From Chrysopilus asiliformis (Eukaryota; Arthropoda; Insecta; Diptera; Rhagionidae): a stretch of DNA of 64,000 nucleotides. Below, piece after piece: positions 33,580 to 46,663 of the stretch. The translations under genes were made by a program, and so were the position numbers. The notes beneath the pieces were generated by a model, which saw only the letters and a list, made by a program, of their open reading frames with translations, ran no database searches and was not told the DNA's origin. The stretch spans positions 66,872,031 through 66,936,030 of the forward strand of contig OZ035961.1 of NCBI GenBank assembly GCA_964034945.1, in the 5' to 3' direction. The first letter of the stretch is position 1. Every line of letters begins with the position of its first letter.

Positions 33580-34722
33580 AGAATGTATGAATAAGTGTTT
33601 TTTTGAAGACACCATGAGGATTAAAACTATTTCACATCCCAAACTTCATTTTTTTATGTCGGCCAAAAAAATTCCAAGGTAATTTTTAAAGCTGCACGGA
33701 TAAAAAATTGTTTTTGCACAGTACTTCCGATTTACACTTCTGATTGTTGTTGTTTTTTTTTTTCAAAGCACAAAATTTCTGTCTAGCCTTTTTTATTTCT
33801 TTTTCTAAGGAGTACTTAAATGCATTATCTTTAGAAGAATATTTTTAAGTAATTAAGTATTTTGTTAAAATCATCAATAATCTCAAATTACTTAATCCCA
33901 AAGTAATCCATGGTATTCGGAATAGAAAACTATTCCAATTTAATGAATTTTAATAGGATATAATTTCTCGTGATTTTTCACAGAAATCATGGCAGAAATC
34001 ATATGAAAAATCGCAAGAAAGTTCGTTAACCCCTCACCATCCCCCTGCAATTCGGTGGCTCTTGAAGCCATATATGAATGAAACTAGAGACTGTGCCCTT
34101 TCCAAAAAGTATTCAACCAAAGTGAAAACTACACGGGTTCAAAAGTTAGTTTAGAGGGGCAAAATCGTGCATCGTTCTTTGACAAGCACATCACTAATGT
34201 TATCAATAGAGTTTTTATTGTACGTACTTCAGGTTTCTTTTACAATCCACGTACCAGGATTACTTTTTTTTACAAGTCTTGTCCGTAGCGCTCTTGAATA
34301 CTGCTCTTCTGTATGGTATCCATCGTAGATGTGTCATATCAAATAAATTGAACAAGTGCAAAGGAGATTTAGGTCCGTTTGCGCGTACTATTCTTAAAAA
34401 TTTAAGTTGCGGTTAGCGTACAAAAATCTCGAAGGTATTTTGCAAGCACCTTTTCCACTGATTATTCAATCCTTAATATTTTAGTGACAGAAATATGTTA
34501 AATTAAAAAAAATACATTTCGAGTTTTTCAATATTGATTAGCAGCTCTGGCGTTATGTTTCTCGCGTTTCAATCTATTGAACCAGGGTTCGAATCCTGTG
34601 TAGGGCAATTTTTATTATTTTTAAAGGGGGTTGAGTTATTTAAGAAAAGGAAATGTAAAATAAAAGCTTTCACTATAATAGGATTTTATAATAGGGTCTG
34701 CAAATAAAACCTTTTATGATAC
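33580..34722 (+). other. Intron with degraded repeats
   Basis: 34040-34070 carries CACCATCCCCCTGCAAT, a word found in the Tc1-like element at 49340-50730. 34586-34596 is GGTTCGAATCC, a tRNA B-box-like word without a full cloverleaf. No cassette. Confidence 0.45.
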
Positions 34723-34730
34723 ATGAAAAC

Positions 34731-36311
34731 CAGGGGCGTGGCGTGAGTTTTGAAGCTAGGGATGCAAATTTTAATTTTTTGGAATTTAATTGCCAATTTA
34801 AGGTTTTTATGTTATTAATAAGGGTATTTTTTGGGTTGTGCAAAAATACGTCTCTCGTTAGCTACTTAAATGAATGACAATAAAATAATAAAAAGTTCAA
34901 AACACTAAAATAACTTGTACTTTATGATTATGAAAAATGCATCCGATCTTTGATCCCCAGACTACGAAATTATAATGTGTTTGTTTTTAATTCGAGACAC
35001 TTATATATCCGAATCGAGAGAAAAAGTAAATTGATGATCTTTTTGTATAAAAAATACAGTTATAAAATAAAATATTTACGATTGTCCGCATAAACCCGGA
35101 TACACCAAGATCGTTCTTAACTCAGAATTGCTAATTCTGAAGAGAATTAAACAGCTCTATGAAAATTTTTTAAATCGCTGTAACTTACAGATTGCCAAAC
35201 GTTGTAATCCTTTGAAAAAAATAAACAAGGCCAACAAAATAACTTTTGCTTATTTGCACAACCGCAAAGCCAATTAAAATCTTCGTAAACTTTGACCGAA
35301 AATCGTCTCGTACAACTTTTATTTACTGTTGTTATATTTAACTTTGGTTTTGGTCTCCCGCGATCAAGAATATTTTGTTTTTCAGAAAAAGAGCGCGAAC
35401 TAAATGATTGTTTTAATAAGCTATCGATTACACAACAATCTGCCATTTTTCACAAACTATTGAAATTACAAAAATCACACAATAAAAAGACACGCTAATA
35501 AATAAACAATTTAAGACACTACTCACTACGCATGCAGAAACGCTACTACCAATTTGCCTTAACGCATTTTTTTTTTACTTATTTTCACTCGGAAGCAACG
35601 ATTCGAATTGCTTATTTCACCTATTCCTGTTGCATTTGACATTACGAGGCAAAAGAGAAATGATCGCCCGAAAGAAATTTTTTATTTTTGGAATGGTTTT
35701 TTTAAACGCGAAAACCGCGTATTTTTTCTTCAAAAAGGTATGAATATTAGATATAGAATTACTCAAAACAAAATCATCTAAATGTCCTCCAAAAAAACTT
35801 TTTAAATACGGATCTTAGTTTTTTAGTTAATTAAATAAAAGCGCAAATTATTTGACTTCTGCTGAGGTGGAAGCAATTTTTATTTTGCATCCACATTTTC
35901 TCTTTTCTCCAGTCGTTAACATAGGTTTTCATCTCTTAAAATTTAGTTTCATCTCTCTTCGTACAAAACTCATAGATGCAACAATAATTTCTGCTTCCAC
36001 ACAGTTTCAAAGGCAAGTTAAGAAATTCTCTCTTTTTTAAAGGCATTCGCGGTTGAATATATCACGACTGTATGATAAAATGCATTTTGTGCCGTACTGA
36101 AGATACAAACGGCACAAAACAGTAACTCTAAGTTGTATTGAAGCTACAAAGGGCACAAAACAGTAACTCTAACAATAAACTCAAACTTAATTATGATCGA
36201 ATTTTGAAAAAAAAAAAAAAATGTTCAATTTAAAAACTCAGTTACCAATATTTTTGTGAGATTTGTAAGGGATGCAATGCATCCCTTGCATCCAATGACG
36301 CCACGCCCCTG
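34731..36311 (-). mobile_element. hAT transposon, 1581 bp, with N-terminal zinc-finger remnant
   Basis: Ends are CAGGGGCGTGGCGT and its complement, flanked by a perfect 8-bp duplication ATGAAAAC (34723-34730 and 36312-36319). On the minus strand 35147-35446 encodes MADCCVIDSLLKQ..., then WLCGCANKQKLFCWPCLFF, the TTF-type zinc finger that begins transposases of the ZMYM1/52K-repressor-like hAT group. The catalytic part is missing, so the copy is internally deleted and non-autonomous. The intact duplication and ends suggest a fairly recent insertion into the serpin intron. Confidence 0.9.
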
Positions 36312-36576
36312 ATGAAAACCTACTGATTCGATAAAATTTTCTTTTTACGCTAAGTTGTGATCGAAATTGATTGAAAATGGAAGTGGAAAGCCAAATTTAA
36401 ATCACAGCTTTTCATATGAAATCAAAAAATTCAGCTTGCAACGATCAAAATAAATTGATGTCCTTTCCTTATTGTATCAGGAGAAAGGTACCAATTTTTA
36501 AAGTTTTTGTACCGACTCTAGCTTGCAACCCGTCATTGCCAGGCTAACATACCTGAATATCTATCTCAGTATTCAG

Positions 36577-36680
36577 TGCAGAGGAAATTTTCAAATATGT
36601 ATTTATTTTACGTTTTCTCTTTATCCATTCTACTTAACTGTTGTGGTGTATGTTATTAGTGGCAGATACGTGCTATATAC
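36577..36680 (+). pseudogene. Possible serpin cassette relic
   Basis: After CAGTATTCAG, in phase, the frame reads VQRKFSNMYLFYVF, resembling K-E-F-x-A-D-H-S-Y-L-F-A-I with a two-residue gap. A shifted frame a little further on gives VISGRYV, like F-T-G-R-Y. The reactive-site part is absent. It lies 340 bases before cassette 17. Weak similarity in low-complexity codons; chance is possible. Confidence 0.2.
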
Positions 36681-37020
36681 CAAAAATACTAGTAGTTTTG
36701 TCATTTTCAACACCATCTCGAACATATATAACAATAAATTAAATAATTAGTAGTTTTAAAATACATGAAATCAGTTGGGCAAAAATTATATCTTCCACAT
36801 AGAATATTTTTTCATCTAAATGTATTCCACAATATTTAATTTGATCTACCTGGGTCAATTTTAATGTGAATCCTACATGCATGTTTGGCTATATTTTAAT
36901 AAAAAAAAAAACTTCATTCACAAATTAATCAGTTGCCTATATGCATGTCACATAATTCGAAAGCCTAGTTCTGCAAATTCTCAAACACTAAAGTTCATGT
37001 AAAACTTTTTTTTCTAATAG

Positions 37021-37148
37021 GAGTTGTGACGACTACTTATTCCATGTCCTTGAGTTCACCAAAGGAATTTACAGCTGATCATTCGTATCTATTTGCTATA
37101 AAGGACAATGCCAGCCGCGCATTTTTCACTGGAAGATTTATCCATTAA
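37021..37148 (+). CDS. Serpin cassette 17: reactive site Y|S
   Basis: Acceptor TTTTTTTTCTAATAG; GA completes Gly. The loop GVVTTTY|SMSLSSPKEF has Tyr|Ser (chymotrypsin-like target). Distal motifs FTADHSYLFAIKD and AFFTGRFIH. 42 residues. First intact member of the AIKD...FFTGR subfamily that fills the rest of the array. AATAAA at 37206-37211. Confidence 0.95.
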
Positions 37149-38264
37149 TTAATTTTAACTGATGATTTCCAGTTTTATGTTATCAAAGATAAAACGTTTT
37201 TTCTAAATAAATGAATCTGCACAAAAGACATTTTTAATTATTTTAGCTGAAAAATGTCTTTCAAACAAGCAACTATTGCACCACTTTGACTATTCCACCA
37301 TATTGACTATTCCACCATATTGAGCTCATACAGAAATAAGTAGTATGCTTAACAAAACAAAACTAAAACTTTTAAAAAACTCCCGACTAAAAAAATACTT
37401 AATAAAAATTAAATAAAAACTCTGTTATTAACATTCTGCGAATGAATTTTGAAATATAGTTTTGAGCTGAAAAACATTTATAAGGATTTATCATTTAAAA
37501 AATCATATATATTGCTATTTTTCCGTAGAAGGTTGATTCTTGACTTATTTTAGAGGCAATGAGCCATTTTGCCATTGAAAAAGCTATAATCTCTCAAAAA
37601 TAACTAAAGGGATACTAAAAATGTACTTTTTTGAACTTCATCGCCTTAAGTTGTCAAGTGGTCGACTTACACAAAAATCTTCTTAGGAGCATAAAATTTT
37701 TCATCGTTACATGTATTGGAAACAAGATGTTGGAGAAAAATTAATTTGTATAGGCTCTCATATAAGCAAAAAATCGTTTGAATATTAGTGTTTCGCAAAT
37801 ATCTTCTTTCTATTGGAATAAAGGACATTAAAAAATATAACAAAATTTATATTATTTTTGTCCGAAAAATTCCTGCTAATAAGTCAGGCATGTCTACTCT
37901 GCAACCTCACTAGGAGCCTGTTTGTTGCATTGAACCTGGCTCACCGTCATCAGAGCGCAAGCTTACAGGATTTGGTGGGGTAAGACTCGATTCGGGTAAA
38001 AACCATGAATCAGAAATGTTTCAATGGTTAAACACAAACAGTAAAATAGTTAATTTCAATTACAAAATAAAAAAAAGTTGAAAATGTTGAAAAACGCTCC
38101 TTCAAAAATTGAAAAACCCCCGAAGAAAAGAAAAATCCTTTAAAAAGGATAAAATAATATAATCATTTTAGTAAATCACCTTTTATGAAAAATGAAAAAG
38201 AAACGACGTTTGGAGCTTTTGTCAAAAAACTTCATCCAAATTTTCACATATAAACATTGGCCCA
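37149..38264 (+). other. Intron sequence
   Basis: Contains a short tandem duplication at about 37287-37322 (GACTATTCCACCATATT repeated). Otherwise nothing recognised. Confidence 0.5.
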
Positions 38265-38460
38265 TACCAATGAGCTGTAACTAACTTAGTAATAGCTTTT
38301 GGCGTGTGCGAAACGGGCTAATTGCTAGCTAATTTCGGATCGAATTCTAGTTTTTATTGGAAAGTTTCCAGTTCGCTGTGATAAATGAATGAAAATGTAT
38401 TAGAATTAGCATGCAATTAGACCGTTTCGCACACCCTTAAGTTGTAACAGCTCATTGGTA
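38265..38460. mobile_element. MITE, 196 bp
   Basis: TACCAATGAGCTGTAAC at the left and GTTGTAACAGCTCATTGGTA at the right, with inner repeats GTGTGCGAAACGG-CTAATTGC and GCAATTAGACCGTTTCGCACAC. Related to the element at 17068-17215. Confidence 0.8.
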
Positions 38461-38711
38461 AGGGTCATTGTCTTTTCGACAATGAATCTTTGATGAATTT
38501 CATTTTTGCAAATTATTGCTTTGATGAATATAATTTTGCATTTTCGTTAGAAGCAAACACTAAATTCAAATTTTTACTTAAATTTTCATACATTAAAAGC
38601 CACATTTAAAAACGATTACCTACACTCCATTCAAGCAATTTTAAATGCTTTTGTCTGCATATCCTAATATCTTAATATTTGGTTTATATGAATTGATTTT
38701 TCTTTTCAAAG

Positions 38712-38836
38712 GAGTGATACCAGTAGTGATGTCCATGCCACCGCCTCTAAAGGAGTTCAATGCCAATCATGGATACATTTTCGCAATCAAAGATAGCACT
38801 AGCTGCGCATTTTTCACTGGAAGATATTCGCAGTGA
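38712..38836 (+). CDS. Serpin cassette 18: reactive site M|S
   Basis: Acceptor TTTTTCTTTTCAAAG; GA completes Gly. The loop GVIPVVM|SMPPPLKEF has Met|Ser, the same pair as human alpha-1-antitrypsin, suggesting an elastase- or chymotrypsin-like target and possible oxidation sensitivity. Distal motifs FNANHGYIFAIKD and AFFTGRYSQ. 41 residues. AATAAA at 38894-38899. Confidence 0.95.
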
Positions 38837-39112
38837 TAAATCATAGATATTTCCATAATATTGTTTATAAACAAAATTTAAAGGTTTGTTCTAAATAAAA
38901 AAGTCTGTGCAAGAAATTTATTTATTTATTGGATATACAAAACAAAATTAGAAATGTTGTAAAAGAATCAGTACCAGGAAAACTGAGCCATGCTCGGCCA
39001 CCTTAAAGTCGTCTCACCTCTTTTTAAATTCCCGACCTAGAAAGCTAGAACTAACGCGCAATGACAAAATTTCATAGAAATCGGTTGTGTGGTTATTGAG
39101 TAATCGTTGTTA

Positions 39113-39485
39113 CCGAGGGTAGGGAAAAGTCAGGTTTGTACTGGTTAAAGCAAAAGCCCCTAGCCCCCTTAGTAATACTGTAAAGTTTCATTAAGATCGG
39201 ACCACCCAATCCGAAAATACCAGGCGAGGGGTTTAGAGGGGAGGGAAAAGTCAGGTTTGTAGTGGAAAAATCGAAAGCCCTTAGCTCCCTTAGTAATACT
39301 GTAAAGTTTCATTAAGATCGGACCACCCAATTCGTTGATACCAGGCGAGGGGTATCGAGGGGAGGGAAAAGTCAGGTTTGTAGTGAAAAAATCGAAAGCC
39401 CTTAGCCCCCTCAGTAATACTGTAAAGTTTCATTAAAATCGGAACACCCAATTCGAAGATAACAGGCGAGGGGTATCGAAAGGGG
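39113..39485 (+). repeat. Tandem repeat, about 121 bp x 3
   Basis: Three diverged copies of a unit containing GGGAAAAGTCAGGTTTGTA, CGAAAGCCCTTAG, CTGTAAAGTTTCATTAA and GATCGGACCACCCAAT, beginning near 39120, 39242 and 39363. It is followed by a (GACA)n stretch at 39593-39611, suggesting the end of an interspersed repeat. Confidence 0.85.
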
Positions 39486-41028
39486 AATTTTCTCAGGGGT
39501 GAGACCTATCTAGATCGATTTTTTGTCCCCGAAAATCCCTAACCCCCAAGTTTCGTGCAAATCGTTAGGCGGGTTTTCGAGATCGTTTGTGCAGACAGAC
39601 AGACAGACAGACATTCCTCGTATTATATTATAGGATAGAAAATATTTTTTTTGTTATAGTACATCGGTTTTCGGTCGCGTCTTGATACCCAGAAACTCTT
39701 CTGAAAGTTTCATCCCAATCGATTTAGTGGTTCTCAACTTATAGACAAAAAACAGTCAGAAATATAGATAAATAGAGAAAAGCGATAAGAAAGAATAGGA
39801 ACCTCGGGTTGAACCCTGGTCTAAAACCCGCTCCTTGACGCCATACTATGGGGCCAAAGTGCCTTTCGGCGGCCAAAAATCCATAACTTTTGAACGGATC
39901 AATATTTTTGAATGGGTTTTTTTTTATCCAAGCTTTATTTCCTCACAATTTGACCACCCCCACCTCTCCCCCTCCCCACCCATCTGCATTTGAAATCAAA
40001 AATTACCAAAATCTCGAGAACGGTTGGTCGTACAGAAAAAAATCATTAATGACGAAAATATTTAGAATGCCGTTTTACATATATCGTCAGTCTAATAATG
40101 TCGTCATCTACGTCGAATTTTAACAATTGTAGGATTTCTTGATCTTCCTCGTCATCCAATTCATCTTTTGCATTTGTCCATTTACAACGCAGAGAAGCCA
40201 AAAATGGATCTGATGATAGAAGTTATATATTCATCAAATCTTCATTTTGGTTAATTCTATCGTTTTTTCTAGTGTTGGTTAGTCTAAAATGTCTGTAGTC
40301 TTTATTATATCTTTGTCCGAAATATCTTTGTCCATTGTTGTGACAAAGTAAGACATTTTTTAAAAACTAATATGTAAAAAATCAGACTTGTGTTTACGGT
40401 GACCAGAGTTGCAGGTAGTAGCAGATGAAATATGGATATTTTGAAAGGTATTGACCTTGGCTATCATTTCCAACTTACACCTGACCGGATCAGATTTTGC
40501 AGAGCCATATATATACAAAATTTCGCGAAAAAAATAGTATTTTTAGAATGCCCAGAATTCCGGGATAACAATTTTAAGAAAAAAAATGTAGTACTACAAA
40601 TTTTTAATTTTTATTATAATTGCCTAAATATGTCCTCAGGTTGATGATAAAATCGATTTTTCTGTACTAAGTGACTTAATAAAATTCAAAAAATTTGTTC
40701 AAAATTCGAAAATTGAAAAAACCAGAAATTTTACTAACTTTGACCCCATGGCGTTCGGAAATTACCCTCTCTAGATTGTGTAGAGCAGGCATAGCCAATT
40801 GTGTTTTTATATATGCTTTTTAAATTTGCTACAAATGTTTTTACCACGATTAGTGGATACTTTTTTTGTCGTTTTGGATGTTTTTAAACTATGCACTATT
40901 ACACTTTGTTCTAAAACAATTTTCATGCATGTTTAATATAAAGTCATTTAGGAAATTTATACAAGTAGAATTGATTTTTGGAAAGCATGATATAAATTGT
41001 TCCTAACTTTCTGAATTATTTGCTGCAG
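39486..41028 (+). other. Intron with degraded repeat
   Basis: 39650-39760 (TACCCAGAAACTC-TCTGAAAGTTTCATCC) is related to 57330-57365. No cassette before 41029. Confidence 0.5.
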
Positions 41029-41153
41029 GAATTCATCTTGTACCACTATCTGTTCAACTTGACCCTAAGCCTTTCGTTGCAAACCATGGATTCCTATTCG
41101 CTATTAAGGATAATGATAGAAAGGCATTCTTTACTGGGAGATATGTCGCATAA
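41029..41153 (+). CDS. Serpin cassette 19: reactive site L|S
   Basis: Acceptor TTATTTGCTGCAG; GA completes Gly. The loop GIHLVPL|SVQLDPKPF has Leu|Ser, suggesting an elastase- or chymotrypsin-like target. Distal motifs FVANHGFLFAIKD and AFFTGRYVA; the ANHG variant is shared with cassette 18. 41 residues. AATAAA at 41217-41222. Confidence 0.95.
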
Positions 41154-43154
41154 ATTAAATATTATATTTTTGTAAAAACTATACACAAAAAAAAAACTTG
41201 AACACATTACGTTTTGAATAAATGATAGCACAAGAGAATTTTTTTTTTGGTTATTTTACTTGTTACCAAAAAAAAATGTGAAAACCTCCCCAAAAATAAT
41301 GTAATATTTTGTTATATTTTTTATTGTGAGTCCAAAATTCGAAAACAATAACGCGTCATAATTGATTTAAAAAAAAAGCAGGACTTATCACTCAAAGGAC
41401 GATGAATTCAACTGATATCGAAGTGCTCTTCGAAAAAACCCGGTACCGTGATTTATGTCCCATGACGAACAAAAATCACCTGCGACCAAAAATCATATAT
41501 CGCTGAAACTCAGTGAAAAAGAAAGTACTTATTGTATAATGTCCATAATAAGTTGCTTAGGCTCCCTTTACAAATGTATAGGCCAATTCCGCAAGGCTTA
41601 AGCGTACGTTGCGAGTAATTAGTCAGCAGAAAACCTTTTCAAAGCATTTAGTTTTGCGGAAAAATTACAAAATTAACTATCAATATTTTCATAAATTGTT
41701 TGTTATGAAGTAGTTCAGTTTTTTAGGTGTTAATGAAGTACTGTAAAATATTTAGTCACAAATTCTGTGCAATACTTGGTATCTGGCTTTTTTATGTGGA
41801 CAAAGTAGATCGTCATCTATCGCCTTAAAACCACCTTACGATCACCTTAGCTGTAAGCCCTTAAACAATTTTCACTGGGAAATTATTGGAAATATTTGCA
41901 AATGTAGCTCCATATGGCAATACGAGTTTTCCCAAGACTTTATCTGGAAAATTCATCGCAACCTCCCGGACCAGGCGATAGTACTCAGCATGAAAATATC
42001 AATACTAGGATTTGCGCACAGGCTAAATTGCAAAATTTTAATGTGTTTTATAATTAACTTTTAACACATTTGACAAACTTAGTTTTTTTATGTAATTTCG
42101 TAGAACATCTGAACTCAACACCGGATCGGATCGGATCAGAAAAAAATCGGATCGAAACCGATTGGATTTTTCTTTTCGAAAAAACAAGACTTAGTTTTTT
42201 GCGAATTTTAGTAAATTTTCTGTCAAATGAATATCGTTTTAGAACATATTCGAGTTCGAGTTCGAATCGCAATAATCAGCAAATCAGACAGACATGGAAA
42301 TAAAATGAACTGTTATCATTTTCCTAGTGACATGTATTTGTGCAACACATATGCTAGTTCTTATCGCTTTCTGAACCGATTTGGATCAAACTTTCAGGGG
42401 AGCTTATCAGCTTTAAAGATCGATTTTTACTCCATTGGTTAACCAAGGACCCCCTTCTGTATTACTTCCTTCCCCTATACTGTTAAATCATTACCAGTCG
42501 CTACTGCGTTGGAATTACCAAATAAAACTTTCAACGATTTTTTCTATTAATCCCACTAAAAATTAAGAACTTTTCGAAAATTTTCGATTTTCTTGTTTCT
42601 GGCAAAGGTTATATCAAAAATTTGAAAAATGCAACTTGAACAGATTAGAGGTTGGAGCGCGAAGCGGCCAGAGACGAATACTGAAGTAAGAATATAAAAA
42701 AGCATGAATACATTAATAGAAACGGGAATATAATCAATCACCAACATGAAAACTGTGAAGTTTTTTTGCGGTACCAGGAGTTTGTTATATTTTAATGATA
42801 AACATTGAATAAGAACATAATGCCTAAATATGAACCAATTTTAAGGTGACACTAGCCTGGCCACCGCTTGCCCCAGCTTGGCAACAACTTGGTCAAACAA
42901 TAGCGGTTTAGTGCGAAACTAGCCTCTACCAGGCCTTTGTTACGTTACAAATTGTTGTTTGTGCAAAGAAACAGGAAAAATTGCCACTGTTGGGCCAAGC
43001 GGTAACCAAGCTGTTTCAAAAAATGTCAAATGTAAAATTACAATACAATTTCTAATTAATCAAAAAATATTTTAAAAAAAAACTGTGCGGATAACCTTTT
43101 CGAAATTTTCGAGAAAAACAACAACCTGAAAACGACTGAAAAAATATCAGTTGT
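41154..43154 (+). other. Intron, nothing recognised
   Basis: AT-rich. A short GATCGGATCGGATC run near 42124 and a CGAGTTCGAGTTCGA run near 42248 are simple repeats. No cassette or element boundary supported. Confidence 0.5.
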
Positions 43155-44065
43155 GGTCAACACAAAACTTTCTTCTACAAAATCTACGACCCTGCGCAAT
43201 TTACGCTAGAGCCCTGTCGCGTTGTCAACCTAAGACGACCTCCCAATAAATTCTTGGTTTATTCAAAAATATCAAAAACGTACAAAATTTGAGATAACTT
43301 GAGAACTGTAAAAGATATCAATTTACGGTAATTGGCAAAAATGTAGAAAATGTTAACATCTTTAATTATTCTTTTAACTGATTTGTCGAAAAACCGTTAG
43401 TTTGCAAATTATTCGCAAAAATATGATTGTTTACATATTAATGAAAATATCTCAATAACGGTAAAAGATAACGGATAACGGTAAGAAACAAAATTGTGCA
43501 GAATGCCATTCTTATTAATTCACTTCATACATTCAGTCAGCAAAAACCCGTTAATTTTCGAGATAATCGCAAAAAACTGTTTTTTTTTGGAAATAACGGT
43601 TTATCTCGATAACAGGTTGAGATATCGAGTTATAGCTAAAGACAAAAGTGTGGGAAATTTTATTTTCTCCAAGTTTTGTCATACTTAAGGCCACTAAAAA
43701 ACGCGTAGTTTGGGAGTAAATCGAGAAAAACGAAATTGCGATTTTTGAAAAACCGCCATTTTGGATACTTCCGGTTAACGGATTTCCACCAAAAGTTGAT
43801 AGGATCGTTCCATTTCAGGACCCAACATGCCTATAAAATTTCATGGCGCTAGCTCTATTAGTTTTTGAGAAATCTTGTACACAGACTGACAGACTGACAG
43901 ACAGACTGACAGACAGACTGACAGACAGACTGACAGACAGACTGACAGACAGAAAGACATTTTTTAAATATGACTCCAATCGACTCAGGAGTGATCGGGA
44001 AATGTTTTTTAGGCAAAATAAAGAGGTCGAAATTTTTCATGAATACAATACTTTATTATACTCCG
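43155..44065 (-). repeat. Dispersed module, inverted copy of 3049-3850
   Basis: Same ordered motifs as at 3049-3850 but reverse-complemented. It carries an expanded (GACAGACT)n microsatellite at 43882-43953 in place of the short CAGTCTG run of the other copy. The apparent open frames here come from that microsatellite. Confidence 0.8.
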
Positions 44066-45092
44066 TAGAAGAAAGTAAAAATTAAAATTAAAGGATAAAA
44101 ATTTTTTTTTAAAAGCTTTTATTTAAAAAAATGTATTAAAAAGGAAAAAATTATTTTTTGGGCGCTATGTATCAGAAATACAAGTTAGATATACATATTT
44201 TATTTTATTTTTTATGCTTTATCTCGCTTTTATTTCTGATACATACCGCCCAAAAAATCATTTTTTCCTTTTTAGTCATTTTGTATTTGATTAGTATGAC
44301 TAAAAATCCAAAATGAAAAGGATAATCACATTATCCTAACAGGACCTTCCGTTATCCTTAGAGATTTCTTAACATCAAAATCGGACTCAGTGACCGCAAA
44401 AAACCCAGATGAGATTTTTGCCGGAAAATTTGAGGAAAAGGATAATCACGTTATCCTTTTCAGGACGTTGTAGTAAAAATATTGTCTTGTCACCGGACTT
44501 ACGAATGAATGTGACATTTCAAGTCAATCGGATGAGTTGGATTGGGCCAAAATTGGATTGCAAGATTTGAATCTGACGAACAAACACGAAGGCAAACTAA
44601 ATAAAAGACTGTATCACAAAGCCAAAATTCATTGTTATTAATAATTACATGGAAAAGCTTACCACCCCTTTTGCAAACAATCTTTAAAAGTGGTCATAAT
44701 GAAAATTAGCATTATCCAAACCAACTTCTTACACCTGAATTCTAAAAAATTTTACAATTCCAATGTTCCGTATTACGCCAGCCATTGCCATCATATTTCG
44801 TATAATCCGAATTCAATGCAAAAAATAAGCAAAACGTAAAGATCAAAAGATTTCTCTTAACTTACTTGTGTAGTTATTGTAAGTATGTACGTGTATTTTT
44901 CAAATTGAAAGCAACCCCGCATAGTTCGGATAATCGAGGATCTACTGTGTATTAAAATGTTGTTAGTCTAGCATATTTCAAATAGTGGTATTTCATGCAA
45001 ATAATTCCATTAAATTATATTCAAGTTTTATCGATGAACACAAGTTTTAATTGGTTGCATTTTAATCTTTTGTGTTTTAATCCTATCTACAG
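44066..45092 (+). other. Intron with degraded repeats
   Basis: 44153-44176 and 44232-44262 form an inverted pair (TTGGGCGCTATGTATCAGAAAT and complement). 44320-44500 has units of the 821-1172 family. No cassette before 45093. Confidence 0.5.
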
Positions 45093-45232
45093 GTGTTATT
45101 GGAGGTTTTAGGTCAGCCCATGTACTCCGAGATCCGCCCAAGGTCTTTAATGCTGACCATCCATTCCTTTATGGAATTAAGGATCAATCTGGTAGAGCGT
45201 TCTTCAGTGGAAGATTGATAAATTTCCATTAA
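45093..45232 (+). CDS. Serpin cassette 20: reactive site R|S
   Basis: Acceptor TCCTATCTACAG; GT completes Gly. The loop GVIGGFR|SAHVLRDPPKVF has Arg|Ser, the signature of inhibitors of trypsin-like clip-domain proteases. Distal motifs FNADHPFLYGIKD and AFFSGRLINFH. 46 residues. AATAAA at 45290-45295. The similar KDQS segment points to common origin with cassette 21. Confidence 0.95.
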
Positions 45233-46663
45233 TTGAACCAAAAGCATAGATAATATCAAACTAAGGAAGTGTAAAAAATTACGTGTTATAATAAATATGC
45301 ATATTCAATATTCCGTCTTTCCAATTTATTTTTGTGCTTGAAAAAGCTTCATACAACAAACGTACCTGACAGATTTCTCATTGCGTGAATAAACTTTAAA
45401 TAACCCCCAAATGTGTATATGTACACCGTTTGAATTGTACCTCGTTTTTTTTATAAATATCGAATATTAGAGTTTGTAAAAAAAATACAGTATGGGTGTT
45501 CATGCAACGAGATAAGTATACCGATTGCGTATTTGCATATCAAATAATTCGTGTAAATTGATCAGCTATTCTTGTTAAACAACCACAGAGAGGAAATATC
45601 TGATGTCAACAGCATATGACGTTCTTATACAAAATCTACATTCCTACGCAATTTTTAACCCGATGAGTAAAATATTAGTTTACATAAACATATAAATTTT
45701 TATTTTACAAAATCTGAAATATCTCGATAAAGGCAAAAATGTAGAGAATTTTATAATCTTTAATTTTTCGTTCAACTGTTTTTTTTTTTTTTTAGTTTGC
45801 AAGCTTTGCAAATTGCATACATTGCACCACCAAAAACCCTTTAGTTTTTGAGATAACCGCAAAATACTATTTTTTTTAAATAATGGTATATCTCGACACT
45901 GGCATAGATTAATACAACTACTATAGATGGGAAAATGCTAAGAAGACATTTTCGGTTAGAAGAGTACAAGAAACTTTTGTTCCACTTGCCTCATTTTTTC
46001 TTTGTGAAGATAGGAATTGATTTTGTGTGGGTATCATATACAGTGCTGCCACATCAGTCAGTGCGATACAAATTTTGTTAGTTAATGACATTTTTTAAAG
46101 TGAAAATTTTTAAATATCTTACATCAATAACCGTTGGCACAGAAATCACAGGAACAGCATTCTTTTTCAGACGACTAGCAGAGCAAAACATTGTTTTTTC
46201 AAAATGAACCTCGCACACACGATGAATGTTTTGGGAATATCTGATATTATCTATTTGAATAGGAACAGCTACTGCTTGCTCGCAATAATCCATTCGAAAT
46301 GTCTAAAAGTAGCGGGAAATTGTATCCACCAAGCATGTCAAAAATTCTTATTTGGTTTCAGAGTCCGGGAATTATATTTTCAGTTTTTTGCCTTGCTTAA
46401 ATCATTTCCACATGATTCTACAACACAAGAAATATAACGTTTTTCCATGTTCGAGAAACGCTCAAAGAACTTTTAAATTTAATGACATTAAAAAAAAACA
46501 AAATACAAGATCCCCTTGCTTCGCACTTCGTGAGCAAGGGAAAATGACAAATAGTGGCGCGCTTCCGCGGTTGAACAGGCGCAATTGGACCTGAACTCAT
46601 ATAAACCTGTAGCTTCTAATACCAGCTGTCCGCGTAATTGTGGGACAGCCTTAAAGCCCAATT
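45233..46663 (+). other. Intron, nothing recognised
   Basis: AT-rich 3' flank and intron. Short frames near 46200-46600 on both strands overlap each other and show no family motif. Confidence 0.45.

Noticed and set aside
34540..34607. tRNA-like stretch with GGTTCGAATCC
   Set aside because: The B-box word is present but the acceptor stem does not pair and the anticodon arm has no seven-base loop. At best a decayed tRNA-derived repeat.
43843..44085. Open frames with repeated TDRL/CQSV units
   Set aside because: They are translations of the (GACAGACT)n microsatellite.
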